A stretch of 64,000 nt of DNA, from positions 62,001 to 126,000 of the forward strand of contig NZ_JAHDTF010000013.1 of NCBI RefSeq assembly GCF_018531465.1, in the 5' to 3' direction. The notes beneath the pieces are model-generated. The model was not told where the DNA came from and did not search any database. It worked only from the letters and a program-made list of their open reading frames with translations. The position numbers were made by a program, and so were the translations under genes. This document shows, in pieces, positions 15,564 to 24,224 of this stretch; the first letter of the stretch is position 1; every line of letters starts with the position of its first letter. The stretch is from Sphaerisporangium fuscum. GTDB lineage: Bacteria > Actinomycetota > Actinomycetes > Streptosporangiales > Streptosporangiaceae.

Positions 15564-15974
15564 TTGGCACGCCCCACAAACCCATCCGACATCGGTGGCC
15601 TGCCACCCACCGACGTCACCCCGGCCAACCTGGCGAAGCGGGGAGGAGACTTCCACGACGAGCAGGAAGCCCTCGCCGACGCCATGGCACAGGCGATGAC
15701 CGCCCTGGCCGCGCTCGGCCCGTTCTGGGGCGATGACGAGTCCGGCCGGTTGTTCTACGCCGGCGCCGAGGGTCAGAAAGGCTTCCGTGCGGCCACCGAG
15801 GAGATCGTGGAACACGGCCTGACCATCCAGGTGGGCTACCGGAGCATCGGCGACAAGCTCGCGGTCGCCGGCGTGAACGTCGCGGCGGCCGACTGGGCCA
15901 CCATCAGCGGGATGGTGCGGAAGGTCTACGACGGGGACCTCACCGTTCCCACCACCAAGGCCAAGGTCACGTGA
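15564..15974 (+). CDS. WXG100-like small protein
   Basis: 136 residues from TTG 15564, 9 bases after AGGAGG (15549-15554). A helical domain (EALADAMAQAMTALAALG) is followed by FWGDDESGRLFYAG, the WGDD-type turn found in ESX/WXG-like and polymorphic-toxin N-terminal domains, and a second helix. It overlaps the next gene by GTGA, so both are translated together. The likely role is as a partner or chaperone of the downstream secreted protein; no ESX secretion genes are in the window. Confidence 0.65.
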   Translation: MARPTNPSDIGGLPPTDVTPANLAKRGGDFHDEQEALADAMAQAMTALAALGPFWGDDESGRLFYAGAEGQKGFRAATEEIVEHGLTIQVGYRSIGDKLAVAGVNVAAADWATISGMVRKVYDGDLTVPTTKAKVT

Positions 15975-16981
15975 GCCCGGCGATTCCGTTCGGGGCCTTC
16001 AAGAGACTCGCCAACACTCGTCCCGTCGCCACCACGGCCACCCTCGGAGTCGCGGCGCACGCCACGTTCGTCACGGCGATGCTCGCCGTCGAATGGCCTG
16101 AGGGCGACCCCGGCGATTCGCGCAAGGCCGCGGAGATCTTCGACGGCCTCGCCAAGAAGATCGACGAGGGTCTCGTCGCGGCGGACGACGTCGCCCGGCG
16201 GGTGTGGCTCGACAACTCCGGGGCAGGCATCGAGGCGTTCAAGGCGATGTGGCGGGGAGCCGGCGCCGGTTCACCCGCGCCGTACGCCGGCGCCACCCCG
16301 CCCGCCCGGCCGCAGGGCTTTTCGGCCTATCCCACAGAGGTCGCGGCCTACTGCCGGCGGGTCGCCGGAGCCTGCCGCGCCTACGCCGACTGCGTCGAGA
16401 CGGTCCGGTACGTACTGATCGTGATGGCGGTCCAGCTCTGGGCCAACATGCTGATGACCTCCATGTACGGGTGGATCACCGGCGGGATGAGCAAGTTCGT
16501 CCAAGACCGCATCATGAAGAAGTACTTCCAGGATCTGGCCCGGATACAGCTCAAGATCTTCCGTATGAGCGTTCACACGATCGTCCAGAACGCTTTCTAC
16601 TACACGCTCGACAGCGTCGCCTACGCCGGGATCCAGCAGGGGATGCAGTGGGGCATCTACCAGGCCAGTGGGGTGCAGAAGGACATCAACGGCACCGACG
16701 TCCTCTCGATGAAGACGAACGCCGTCCAGTTCTGGCAGGCGTTCGCGGCGAACATGGCGTTCGAAGGCATGTACGACCTCAGCAAGGTACTCCGCTACGC
16801 CCCGAGGAACACCCGCTGGGGCGACTTCCTCAGCCGGATGTCCGGCTCGGTGGCCTACAGCATCGTGAACAACCTGGAGATCAACCCGACGGGCAACCCT
16901 GTTCCCACCGATTGGGAGACGTGGCTCACCAAGTTCCTGATCCACGGGGTCCGCTCGGCGAAGCCGTCGTCGCCGTCGTAG
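15971..16981 (+). CDS. WXG/LXG-type secreted effector-like protein
   Basis: 336 residues from GTG 15971. The N-terminal 120 residues resemble the trafficking domain of type VII-exported polymorphic toxins: WPEGDPGDSRKAAEIFDGLAKKID, then WLDNSGAGIEAFKAMW. A hydrophobic helix follows near residue 145-165 (YVLIVMAVQLWANMLMTSM), and then an amphipathic, aromatic-rich helical region with no recognisable nuclease or ADP-ribosyl motif. It could be a pore-forming or truncated effector. Co-translated with the WXG100-like gene. The function is an inference from architecture. Confidence 0.55.
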   Translation: MSPAIPFGAFKRLANTRPVATTATLGVAAHATFVTAMLAVEWPEGDPGDSRKAAEIFDGLAKKIDEGLVAADDVARRVWLDNSGAGIEAFKAMWRGAGAGSPAPYAGATPPARPQGFSAYPTEVAAYCRRVAGACRAYADCVETVRYVLIVMAVQLWANMLMTSMYGWITGGMSKFVQDRIMKKYFQDLARIQLKIFRMSVHTIVQNAFYYTLDSVAYAGIQQGMQWGIYQASGVQKDINGTDVLSMKTNAVQFWQAFAANMAFEGMYDLSKVLRYAPRNTRWGDFLSRMSGSVAYSIVNNLEINPTGNPVPTDWETWLTKFLIHGVRSAKPSSPS

Positions 16982-17044
16982 CGCGGTGTCCTGTCCGACG
17001 GGTGCCGGGCCTCTGCCGGCCGCTCCGGGAACGGCCTCTGACCT

Positions 17045-17091
17045 GCTGGTGGGCGATACTGGGATCGAACCGGTGACCTCTTCGGCGTGAA
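17045..17091 (-). repeat. duplicated 3' half of tRNA-Val (attachment-site scar)
   Basis: 47 bases match 18133-18179, the 3' half of tRNA-Val(CAC) plus two flanking bases, with two mismatches. The copy starts beyond the CCA end and stops inside the anticodon loop. Together with the integrase remnant next to the intact tRNA, this is the expected product of site-specific integration into the tRNA gene. Confidence 0.75.
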
Positions 17092-17153
17092 GCAATGATC
17101 ATGGTTTTTGGATCATGCCGAACGACGGTGTGACCGGGAGCGGCTGCCATTGA

Positions 17154-17819
17154 TCAGCGCGAGGGCATGGCCGACGGCGGCTTCGGCAGTGTCGCCCGGC
17201 GCTGCAACTCCTCGACCACCCCGATCAACTCGCGCACTTCGTCCACGACCCCCTCGTCGACCGGGTCGGTCCGTACATCGGCCGGGTCCCAGGCCATCTC
17301 CTCCAGCCATTCGACGTACTGCGTGTGGTGCTCCCGCAGGACCGCGAGCAGAGAGTCGCCGCTGCGTGTGACCTCGTTGTGCGGCTCGACGTCCTTCCAG
17401 ACCCCGAAGATGGTCGTCCGTCCGGCCCGAAGCTCGGCCAGGCTGTAACAGTGCACACTGCCGCCGTGACTGAGGTCGTGGCCGACACCGAGGAAGAGGG
17501 GGACCAGGTCCGGGTCACGGGCGAAGACCTTGCGCTCGATGTCCTCCAGGGCGCCGGGCCGCGCAGCGGGGCCGCCACGATCGAGGGGTACGGCCAGCTG
17601 CCAGGGCAGACGGGTGCAGGTCACCATGAGATCCAACGACACGGGGTCCGCCGCGGCGAGGACGAAGAACTCCTCTGGGAAGTCGGCGCCATAGCACTCC
17701 CGTATTACCTCGCGGGGGCCGAGCCCCTGCGAGTAGAGAGCCCTCGCCAGGTCGGCCATGGAGGTGTAGTCGTCGGGTGACGACTGGGCACGTAGCCGCT
17801 GAAGGTCATCCTCGGTCAT
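17154..17819 (-). CDS. hypothetical protein inside tRNA-Val scar region
   Basis: 221 residues starting MTEDDLQRLRAQ. An acidic alpha/beta protein with FPEEFFVLAAADPVSLDLMVTCTRLPWQL and a DLVPLFLGVGHDLSHGG segment in the middle. No domain is recognised with confidence; SMI1/SUKH-like immunity proteins share this general composition. It lies between the two att copies, downstream of and convergent with the WXG effector pair, so a role as immunity protein or cargo is possible but unproven. Confidence 0.6.
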   Translation of the reverse strand: MTEDDLQRLRAQSSPDDYTSMADLARALYSQGLGPREVIRECYGADFPEEFFVLAAADPVSLDLMVTCTRLPWQLAVPLDRGGPAARPGALEDIERKVFARDPDLVPLFLGVGHDLSHGGSVHCYSLAELRAGRTTIFGVWKDVEPHNEVTRSGDSLLAVLREHHTQYVEWLEEMAWDPADVRTDPVDEGVVDEVRELIGVVEELQRRATLPKPPSAMPSR

Positions 17820-17898
17820 GCCTGCCTCCGACCATCGTGTGCTCGATCTCGTGAAGCCGGCGCCCTCAGCGGCCGCTTTCCGCTGACGTGGGGAAGCC

Positions 17899-18060
17899 GT
17901 GACAGGTCTTCGGCGGCACTCTCAAAGCGTCCACGAACTCCTGCGTACTCCCGCCCGCTGGGAGGACCTCGATCTGGTGTTCTGCACCCGCTACGGCACT
18001 CCCCTGCTCGCCGGCGACGTCCGGCGATCGTTCCGGGCCGGTGGTTCCCCGGGCCGAGGA
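17899..18060 (+). pseudogene. tyrosine recombinase (integrase) remnant
   Basis: About 50 codons read LRRHSQSVHELLRTPARWEDLDLVFCTRYGTPL, closely resembling the middle of the catalytic domain of actinobacterial phage-type integrases (the LVF-T-R-GTP segment before the HxLR motif). The sequence then departs after RRSFRA and lacks the RHxxR and Tyr motifs. It lies 75 bases from the tRNA-Val gene, where an integrase would sit in an integrated element. Confidence 0.7.
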
Positions 18061-18097
18061 GGGCGATTGGTCACGCAGTTAGACACGCAGAAGATCA

Positions 18098-18130
18098 AAA
18101 GGCCGCTTCCCCGAATGGGAAGCGGCCTTT
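18098..18130 (-). terminator. 14-bp terminator after tRNA-Val(CAC)
   Basis: Arms 18098-18111 and 18117-18130 are perfectly complementary around a 5-base loop. On the minus strand the right arm ends in a T run continuing as TTTTGATC. It sits 4 bases beyond the tRNA 3' end. Confidence 0.85.
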
Positions 18131-18134
18131 GAGC

Positions 18135-18209
18135 TGGTGGGCGATACTGGGATCGAACCAGTGACCTCTTCGGTGTGAACGAAGCGCTCTCCCGCTGAGC
18201 TAATCGCCC
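18135..18209 (-). tRNA. tRNA-Val (CAC), CCA encoded
   Basis: 75 nt with CCA. Acceptor GGGCGAT/ATCGCCC, D arm AGCTCAGCGGGAGAGC, anticodon arm CTTCG-TTCACAC-CGAAG giving CAC, T arm CTGGTTCGATCCCAG. Intact despite serving as an integration target; the duplicate of its 3' half lies at 17045-17091. Confidence 0.96.
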
Positions 18210-18728
18210 CTGCTCGTCGGGGCCTCTCCGCTTGGAGCGGCCTTGCCGACGGGGAAAACCATACCTCACTTCGGGGGGTGCTGGCGAAGTGACGGGGGTT
18301 TGCGATCAAGGAGGGCCCGGGAGGCCGCCCGGAGCATGATCAGAGTGGCCTCCGGGGGCCCGGTCGCAGAACTCGATCACGAAAGGTTGGCGGGAGTCCG
18401 GCGGCGTGGCGCTCTGTTGTCATAGCATCGTCATGCCCCATACTCATCCGAATCGCACCACTTATGATCTTTAACCCGAGACACCCGTAGATGCCCCGTA
18501 GGACGACCGGAACGACCGCAAAACCCTTGCAAACACGCACCTGTAAGCGATGTTTGACCAGGTAGAGGCACAAATGTCGCGCTGTGATATGCGTTACAGA
18601 AGGGCTCAGGAGCGGAATCTCTCCTGCAGGTCTCTTCGTTGCGCTGACATAGCTCCGCGCGAAGTCCTTCAGAGCACCGCAACCCAAGCCCCGCGCAGGG
18701 GACCCACCGACGAAAGGTTTGGCTGACG
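18210..18728. other. intergenic region upstream of ssgB
   Basis: About 520 bases without a convincing gene. It contains an 8-bp inverted repeat TCACTTCG/CGAAGTGA at 18266-18273 and 18285-18292, and lower GC from 18420 to 18620, which suggests promoter DNA for ssgB, a developmentally controlled gene. No specific sigma-factor box could be assigned. Confidence 0.4.
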
Positions 18729-19142
18729 ATGAATGCCACCGTCTCTGCCGAGCTGGGCCTTCGACTTGTGGTCCCCGACCGTACGACCGTCCCCCTGCTC
18801 GCCGGCCTCAGCTACACGGCCGATGACCCGTACGCCATACGCATGGCCTTCCACGTGGGGAACGACGAACCGGTCGAGTGGATCTTCGCCCGCGAACTGC
18901 TGACCGTCGGCATCGTGAGGCGGGTGGGAGACGGCGACGTGCAGGTGTGGCCCGCGCGGGCCGACGGCGAGCGCACGCTCAACATCAGCCTGACCTCGCC
19001 GTTCGGCCAGGCCCTGTTCGAGGTGCCGCTGCCGCCGCTCACCGAGTTCCTGCACCGCACCTACGAGCTCGTGGCGGCCGGCCGCGAGACCGACTTCATG
19101 GACCTCGACGAAGAGCTGTCGAACATGCTCTGGAGTTCCTGA
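18729..19142 (+). CDS. ssgB: SsgB-type sporulation-septum regulator
   Basis: 137 residues, the normal length for SsgA-like proteins. It aligns along its length with the SsgB pattern: MNATVSAELGLRLVV, PVEWIFARELL, GDVQVWPAR, ISLTSPFGQALFEVP and the acidic tail DLDEELSNML. In sporulating actinomycetes SsgB localises FtsZ to future septum sites in aerial hyphae. Single gene with a long upstream region. Confidence 0.93.
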   Translation: MNATVSAELGLRLVVPDRTTVPLLAGLSYTADDPYAIRMAFHVGNDEPVEWIFARELLTVGIVRRVGDGDVQVWPARADGERTLNISLTSPFGQALFEVPLPPLTEFLHRTYELVAAGRETDFMDLDEELSNMLWSS

Positions 19143-19154
19143 GCCGCCAGGCTC

Positions 19155-19808
19155 TCATTTCAGCAGCCCGCGCATCCTGTCGATCTCGATCCGCTGGCCG
19201 GACGCCATGTCCTGCGCGAACTTCAGCATGGTCTGGTCCGTGCCGCCCGCCAGCTCCTCCCCCGCCATCTTCACCGCGCCCTCGTGATGTCTGATCATCA
19301 GGCGCAGCAGGAGCTCGTCGAACGCCGCGCCGCGCGAGGCGCGCAGCCGGTTCATCTCCTCGAGGCTCGCCATGCCGTACCCGTCCGCCCCGGTGTGCCC
19401 GGTGTGCTCTCCCGGGACCTCGCGGCCGAGCGCCCGCAGCCAGCGCGACATCACCCCGATCTCCGGCGTCTGCCCCACGGCGATTCGCTCGCATATGCGC
19501 CGCACACCCGGATTGTCGGTACGGCTCGGGGCGAGGTCCGCCATCTCCAGTGCCTGACGGTGATGGGGGATCATCCGCTCGGTGAACAGCACGTCGGCCG
19601 CGGAGGCGTGTGACTCCTGCCGGGCGACCCGCTCGCCGGGTGCCGCCGTACGTCCCGCGTCGCCGGGGGCTCCGGGGACGATCACGGGCGCACCCGTGCC
19701 CGCCACCAGGCCCGGCTTCTCCTGCGCTCCGGACGAGGTGCATCCGGCCAGCATGGAAGCCACTGCAACCGTTACGAAAACCCCGTACACACGCCGTCCG
19801 TTCGACAT
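19155..19808 (-). CDS. DUF305 lipoprotein
   Basis: 217 residues from ATG 19808. N-terminal lipoprotein signal with lipobox LAGC, a low-complexity stretch, then a DUF305 four-helix domain with two HH pairs (ERMIPHHRQALEMADL and LRLMIRHHEGAVKMA) expected to bind metal. It is divergent from the LVIVD lipoprotein, and both should sit on the outer face of the membrane. Copper or metal handling is suggested by the family but not shown. Confidence 0.87.
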   Translation of the reverse strand: MSNGRRVYGVFVTVAVASMLAGCTSSGAQEKPGLVAGTGAPVIVPGAPGDAGRTAAPGERVARQESHASAADVLFTERMIPHHRQALEMADLAPSRTDNPGVRRICERIAVGQTPEIGVMSRWLRALGREVPGEHTGHTGADGYGMASLEEMNRLRASRGAAFDELLLRLMIRHHEGAVKMAGEELAGGTDQTMLKFAQDMASGQRIEIDRMRGLLK

Positions 19809-19860
19809 AGCTTCCATACTGGGGCAGATTCCCAAATACGGCCGGACAACGGGGGGCATT

Positions 19861-21276
19861 GTGGGTAGGTGGCGGATCGGCGCGCTGGCGTCCGTGACGG
19901 GCGCGGTCCTGCTTCTGGGAGGCTGCGCGGGCGATCCGGGGGGCTCCGCCTCCCCACCGGCCACCACGAAGGCTCCAGGGGCCGCTCAGACCCCGCCGGG
20001 GCTGGCCGGTGTCCAGCACAGCGCCAACGCCAGGCTGGTGGCGAACGTCCCGCTGTCGGCGCCGTTCGACGGCGAGGAGTCCTGGGGCACCGACCTCGCC
20101 TTCCAGGGGAACTACGCCTACGTGGGCAACTACGACGGCTTCACGGTCCACGACATCAGCGACCCGGCCAAGCCCAAGGTCGTCACGCGGGTGGTCTGCC
20201 CCGGCGGCCAGAACGACATCTCGGTGACCGGGAACCTGCTGTTCCTGTCGGTGGACGACCCTCGCGACGGCGACAAGTGCGACAGCGGCAAGGGCGACCC
20301 GTTCGGGGGCTGGGAGGGCATCCGGATCTTCGACATCTCGGACAAGACCCACCCCCGCTACGTCAAGTCGCTGGCCACCGCGTGCGGCTCCCACACCCAC
20401 ACCCTGGTCCCGGGCAAGGACCCCTCCAAGCTGTACCTGTACGTCTCGTCGTTCGGCCCCGACCCCAACTCCGCGACCTGCAAGCCGCCGCACGACTCCA
20501 TCGCCGTCATCGAGGTCCCGGTGGACGACCCTGGGCAGGCGAAGATCGTCAACCAGCCGGTGCTGTTCAACGACGGCGACGACGACTCGCGGCCCGGCGC
20601 GACCAGCGGGTGCCACGACATCACGGTCTACCCGGAGAAGGACCTCGCCGCCGGGGCCTGCCTGGGCAACGGCATCCTGATGGACATCTCCGACAGGGCG
20701 CGCCCCAAGGTGCTCCAGGAGATCACCGACACCGAGAACTTCTCCGTCTGGCACTCGGCGACCTTCAGCAACGACGGCAGCCGGGTGATCTTCTCCGACG
20801 AGCTGGGCGGCGGCGTGGCGCCGACGTGCGACGCCAAGACCGGGCCGACCAGGGGCGCCGACGCGATCTACGACATCACCGCCGACCGCAAGCTCCAGCG
20901 GCGCGGCTACTTCAAGATCCCGCGCTACCAGACCGAGACGGAGAACTGCGTGGCCCACAACGGCGCGCTGATCCCCGTCCCCGGCAAGACCATCCTGGTG
21001 CAGGCGTGGTACCAGGGCGGGATCTCGGTGGCCGACTTCACCGACCCCGACCACCCGAAGGAGATCGCCTACGTCGAGCGCGGCCCGCTCACCACGACGG
21101 GCGAGCCGAAGCTGGGCGGATCGTGGTCGGCGTACTACTACAACGGCTACATCTACTCAAGCGACATCACCAAGGGCCTGGACGTCATCGCGATCGACGA
21201 TCCGCTCACCGACCCGGCGAAGTCGGTGAAGCTCGCCGAACTCAACGCCCAGACCCAGGTGTCGTACCCCGAGTGA
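19861..21276 (+). CDS. LVIVD-repeat beta-propeller lipoprotein
   Basis: 471 residues from GTG 19861, preceded by GGGGGG. Lipobox LLGGC, a Pro/Thr linker, then repeated blades with the LVIVD-type pattern: NYAYVGNYDGFTVHDISDP, GIRIFDISDKTHPRYV, GISVADFTDPDHPKE. Such proteins are extracytoplasmic propellers of unknown activity. The DUF305/LVIVD pair is divergent with 52 bases between the starts, so a shared regulatory region is likely. Confidence 0.88.
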   Translation: MGRWRIGALASVTGAVLLLGGCAGDPGGSASPPATTKAPGAAQTPPGLAGVQHSANARLVANVPLSAPFDGEESWGTDLAFQGNYAYVGNYDGFTVHDISDPAKPKVVTRVVCPGGQNDISVTGNLLFLSVDDPRDGDKCDSGKGDPFGGWEGIRIFDISDKTHPRYVKSLATACGSHTHTLVPGKDPSKLYLYVSSFGPDPNSATCKPPHDSIAVIEVPVDDPGQAKIVNQPVLFNDGDDDSRPGATSGCHDITVYPEKDLAAGACLGNGILMDISDRARPKVLQEITDTENFSVWHSATFSNDGSRVIFSDELGGGVAPTCDAKTGPTRGADAIYDITADRKLQRRGYFKIPRYQTETENCVAHNGALIPVPGKTILVQAWYQGGISVADFTDPDHPKEIAYVERGPLTTTGEPKLGGSWSAYYYNGYIYSSDITKGLDVIAIDDPLTDPAKSVKLAELNAQTQVSYPE

Positions 21277-22107
21277 TCACGGGTCGATGTCGGCCGCGCT
21301 CCGCTCGGCGAAGACGCGCATGGCCTTGGCGGTGATCGGGCCGGGCGCGACCGGCAGGACCGTGTCGTCGACCACGCGGATCGGCTGGACGTCCCGGGTG
21401 GTGGAGGTGAGGAACGCCTCCTCGGCCTCGTACAGCGCGGAGATCGGCACGTCGGTCTCCGTGCCGCCGCACCATTCGAGCACCAGCGCCCGGGTCACGC
21501 CGGCCAGGCAGCCGGAGGCGAGCGTCGGGGTGATCAGCTGCCCGTCGCGGACGATGAAGATGTTGCTGCCGGTGCCCTCGCAGAGGTTGCCGGCGAGGTT
21601 CTCGAAGATGGCCTCCTGGCCGCCGCGCTCCTTGGCGTAGGCGAGGGCCTTGGCGTTGTCGCCGTAGGAGGTGCTCTTGACCCCGGAGAGGGCCCCGCGC
21701 TCGTTGCGCGGCCACGGGACGACGGTGACGGCGGCGGTCTCCGGGAACGGCGCCTGCGCGCCCACGATCACGATGGCGTTGGTGCCCTGGTTGCCCCGGT
21801 CGGAGCCGAGCGGGCCGTTGCCGCTGGTGTAGGTCACGCGGATGCGGCCGAGGGGCCACGGCGGCGCGGCGGCCAGGCACGCCCGCACGCCGTCGGCGAT
21901 GGCGTCGACATCGGGCTCGGGGAGGCCGAGGCGCTCGGCGGAGAGCTTGAGCCTGTCCAGGTGCCGGGTGAGGGCGAAGGACTCGCCGTTCATGCACTTG
22001 ATCGTCTCGAACACGCCGTCGCCGACCATCAGGCCGTGGTCGAACACCGAGACGCTGGCCTGTGTGGGATCGATCAGCTCGCCGTTGACCCAGACCGGAA
22101 CGTTCAT
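21277..22107 (-). CDS. pabC: class IV aminotransferase (aminodeoxychorismate lyase-like)
   Basis: 276 residues. PLP fold-type IV enzyme with FDHGLMVGDGVFET near residue 25, the catalytic Lys in GVKSTSYGDN, and the LCEGTGSNIFIV motif. It follows a PabB-like gene on the same strand, supporting aminodeoxychorismate lyase, which makes p-aminobenzoate for folate. Branched-chain or D-amino-acid transaminases share these motifs, so the assignment rests on context. It ends immediately next to the convergent LVIVD gene. Confidence 0.82.
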   Translation of the reverse strand: MNVPVWVNGELIDPTQASVSVFDHGLMVGDGVFETIKCMNGESFALTRHLDRLKLSAERLGLPEPDVDAIADGVRACLAAAPPWPLGRIRVTYTSGNGPLGSDRGNQGTNAIVIVGAQAPFPETAAVTVVPWPRNERGALSGVKSTSYGDNAKALAYAKERGGQEAIFENLAGNLCEGTGSNIFIVRDGQLITPTLASGCLAGVTRALVLEWCGGTETDVPISALYEAEEAFLTSTTRDVQPIRVVDDTVLPVAPGPITAKAMRVFAERSAADIDP

Positions 22108-22194
22108 CTATCAAAACTCCTTTTCTAACGTTTTACCCATGTTTGCAGGCATGTCCTGGCATACCGGTTTCCGCCGGGAATCGGGAAGGCTCGT

Positions 22195-23181
22195 TCACGC
22201 CCTCCCGGAGGCGAGCGCGATGAGCCGGGACGCCTTCAACTCGGTCTCGCGCCACTCGCCCTCCGGGTCGGATCCCCAGGTGATCCCGGCTCCGCTGCCG
22301 AAGCGGATGAGGTCGCGCTCGATCCAGAACGTGCGGATGCCGACGGCCAGCGCGGCCTCGCGCGCGTCGGCGTCCACCCAGCCCACGGCCCCACAGTACG
22401 GCCCCCGGGGCTCAGGTTCGAGTTCATTGACGATTCGCAGGGCGGAGGACTTGGGGGCGCCGGTGACCGAGCCCGGCGGGAAGCTGGCGGCGAACAGCTC
22501 CGGCCAGCCGCACCCCTCGGCGAGCCGGGCGCGCACGGTCGACTCCATGTGCACGAGGTTCCCGTACGCCTCCACGGCGCACAGGGCGGGCACGGTGACC
22601 GAGCCGACCTCGGCCACCCGGCCCAGGTCGTTGCGCACGAGATCGACGATCATGATGTTCTCGGCGTGGTCCTTCTCCAGCAGCCTGTCCGGGGTGACCG
22701 CCGTGCCCTTGATCGGCTTGGACTCCACGACGTTCCCCGACCGTGACAGGTACAGCTCCGGCGAGGCGGACACGACGGTCATGCCGGGCACCTGGACGGT
22801 CGCCGAGTGCTTCCCGGGGTTGCCGCGCGCCAGCCGCCCGGCCAGCACCAGCGGGTCGGCCTCGCCCCGCAGCTCGGCGGTGAGGACCCGGCACAGGTTC
22901 ACCTGGTAGACCTCGCCCTGGCCGATGTACTCGCGCACCCGCCGGACCCCGTCCTCGTACCCCTGCCGGTCGAGCGAGCTCGTCCAGTCGAGGGACGCCG
23001 GCCACGGGCCCGCCGCGGGCGGGAGCGGCGCCGGGCGCACCTCGTCGAAGCGGGCGCAGGTGACCTTGCCCTCGTAGGTGACCACGACGGCCCACCACCC
23101 TGTGCCGTCCAGGGCCCCGAGGTCGGTGGTCACATCGCGGAGGCCGGTGGCCAGGCGGCCACCGATGTGGGCGAAATACAC
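22195..23181 (-). CDS. pabB: aminodeoxychorismate synthase component I (chorismate-binding)
   Basis: 328 residues from GTG 23181, 4 bases after the LysR stop; an in-frame ATG at 23235 would overlap that gene. The chorismate-binding domain shows YIGQGEVYQVNLCR, SASPELYLSR, ESKPIKGTA, HAENIMIVDLVRNDLGR and FPPGSVTGAPK. It is shorter than anthranilate synthase TrpE, as expected for PabB without the long N-terminal domain. With pabC it would convert chorismate to p-aminobenzoate; the glutaminase PabA is not in the window. Confidence 0.9.
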   Translation of the reverse strand: MYFAHIGGRLATGLRDVTTDLGALDGTGWWAVVVTYEGKVTCARFDEVRPAPLPPAAGPWPASLDWTSSLDRQGYEDGVRRVREYIGQGEVYQVNLCRVLTAELRGEADPLVLAGRLARGNPGKHSATVQVPGMTVVSASPELYLSRSGNVVESKPIKGTAVTPDRLLEKDHAENIMIVDLVRNDLGRVAEVGSVTVPALCAVEAYGNLVHMESTVRARLAEGCGWPELFAASFPPGSVTGAPKSSALRIVNELEPEPRGPYCGAVGWVDADAREAALAVGIRTFWIERDLIRFGSGAGITWGSDPEGEWRETELKASRLIALASGRA

Positions 23182-23185
23182 CCTT

Positions 23186-24166
23186 TTATTGTCCCGTGCC
23201 GGAGGCGTCAATCGATCCCCCACTGGTGTGGGCATCCTCGGGCCGGCCGTCCGGGGCGTGCCACTCCCGCGCGGCCCGGCGGAGCAGGCGCAGCAGGGTC
23301 GCGGCGGCGGCCAGCGGCGCCGTACGGGGCAGGGCCGCGTACACCTGGCGGCGCGGGGCGTACGCGCCGAGCGGGCGCAGCGCGAGGTCGCCCCGCACGG
23401 CCCGGGCCGCCATCGACGGCAGCAGCGTCACGCCGAGCCCCGCCGCGACGTACCCCAGCTTGCCGGTCCATTCCCCGATGCGGATGCCGATTCTCGGCGT
23501 GAAACCGGCGCGGGCGCACGACTGGGCGAGCATCGTGGGATGCCCGGGCGGGGCGCCTTCGATCCAGTTCTCGTCCCGCAGGTCGCGCAGGTCGATCACC
23601 TGGCGGTGCGCCAGCCGGTGGCCGGGCGGCAGCGCGACGAGCAGCTCGTCGGTCAGCAGCGGGACCAGCTCGGCCTCGGCACCGGGGACCAGGCCGGAGG
23701 GGTAGTCGCTGACCACGGCGATGTCGATGGAACCCTCGTGGAGACGCTCCAGCAGCCGGTTGCTGAAGCCCTCGACCAGGGCGACCTCGACCCCGGGGCA
23801 GGCCTGCCGGAACTCGCGCAGCGTCTCCGGCAGCAGCACGGCGTTGGCGGTGGCGAAGGCGCCCACGCGCAGCCGTCCGCCGGACCCGTCGTGGACGGCC
23901 GCCAGTTCGAGCGCGGCGTGGTCGAGCCGCTCCAGCACGTCCCTGGCGTGGCGGTGCAGAACGGTCCCCGCGGGCGTGAGCCGTACGCCCCGCGCCAGCC
24001 GCTCGAACAGTGGCCCCTTCGCCTCACGTTCCAGAGCGGCGATGCGGCGGGAGACGGCGGACTGGGTGTAGCTCAACTCGTCCGCCGCCGCGGTGAACGA
24101 CCCGGTGCGGGCCACCACGTCGAGCAGCCGCAGGTCGTCGGTCTCGAACACATTCCTCCTTCGCAT
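23186..24166 (-). CDS. LysR-family regulator
   Basis: 326 residues. Helix-turn-helix DLRLLDVVARTGSFTAAADELSYTQSAVSRRI, then a standard effector-binding domain. The C-terminal 30 residues are disordered (RPEDAHTSGGS). AAGGAGG lies only 3 bases before a GTG at 24151, so the start is uncertain; the ATG at 24166 is used here. It is divergent from the hydroxyacid dehydrogenase gene and upstream of pabB-pabC with a gap of only 4 bases, so it may be co-transcribed with them. Confidence 0.88.
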   Translation of the reverse strand: MRRRNVFETDDLRLLDVVARTGSFTAAADELSYTQSAVSRRIAALEREAKGPLFERLARGVRLTPAGTVLHRHARDVLERLDHAALELAAVHDGSGGRLRVGAFATANAVLLPETLREFRQACPGVEVALVEGFSNRLLERLHEGSIDIAVVSDYPSGLVPGAEAELVPLLTDELLVALPPGHRLAHRQVIDLRDLRDENWIEGAPPGHPTMLAQSCARAGFTPRIGIRIGEWTGKLGYVAAGLGVTLLPSMAARAVRGDLALRPLGAYAPRRQVYAALPRTAPLAAAATLLRLLRRAAREWHAPDGRPEDAHTSGGSIDASGTGQ

Positions 24167-24224
24167 GCCTCACATGCAATCTACTCGCTTGTGGCATACG
24201 TCGGCACTGGATACCGTCGGGACG

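Noticed and set aside
15260..15685. Minus-strand frame of 141 codons opposite the WXG100-like gene
   Set aside because: The upstream part is a shadow of the well-supported plus-strand gene. The only recognisable motif in the area is in a different minus-strand frame (15265-15396).
18340..18739. Minus-strand frames in the ssgB upstream region
   Set aside because: No ribosome binding site, no family resemblance, and lower GC than neighbouring genes. Treated as regulatory DNA.
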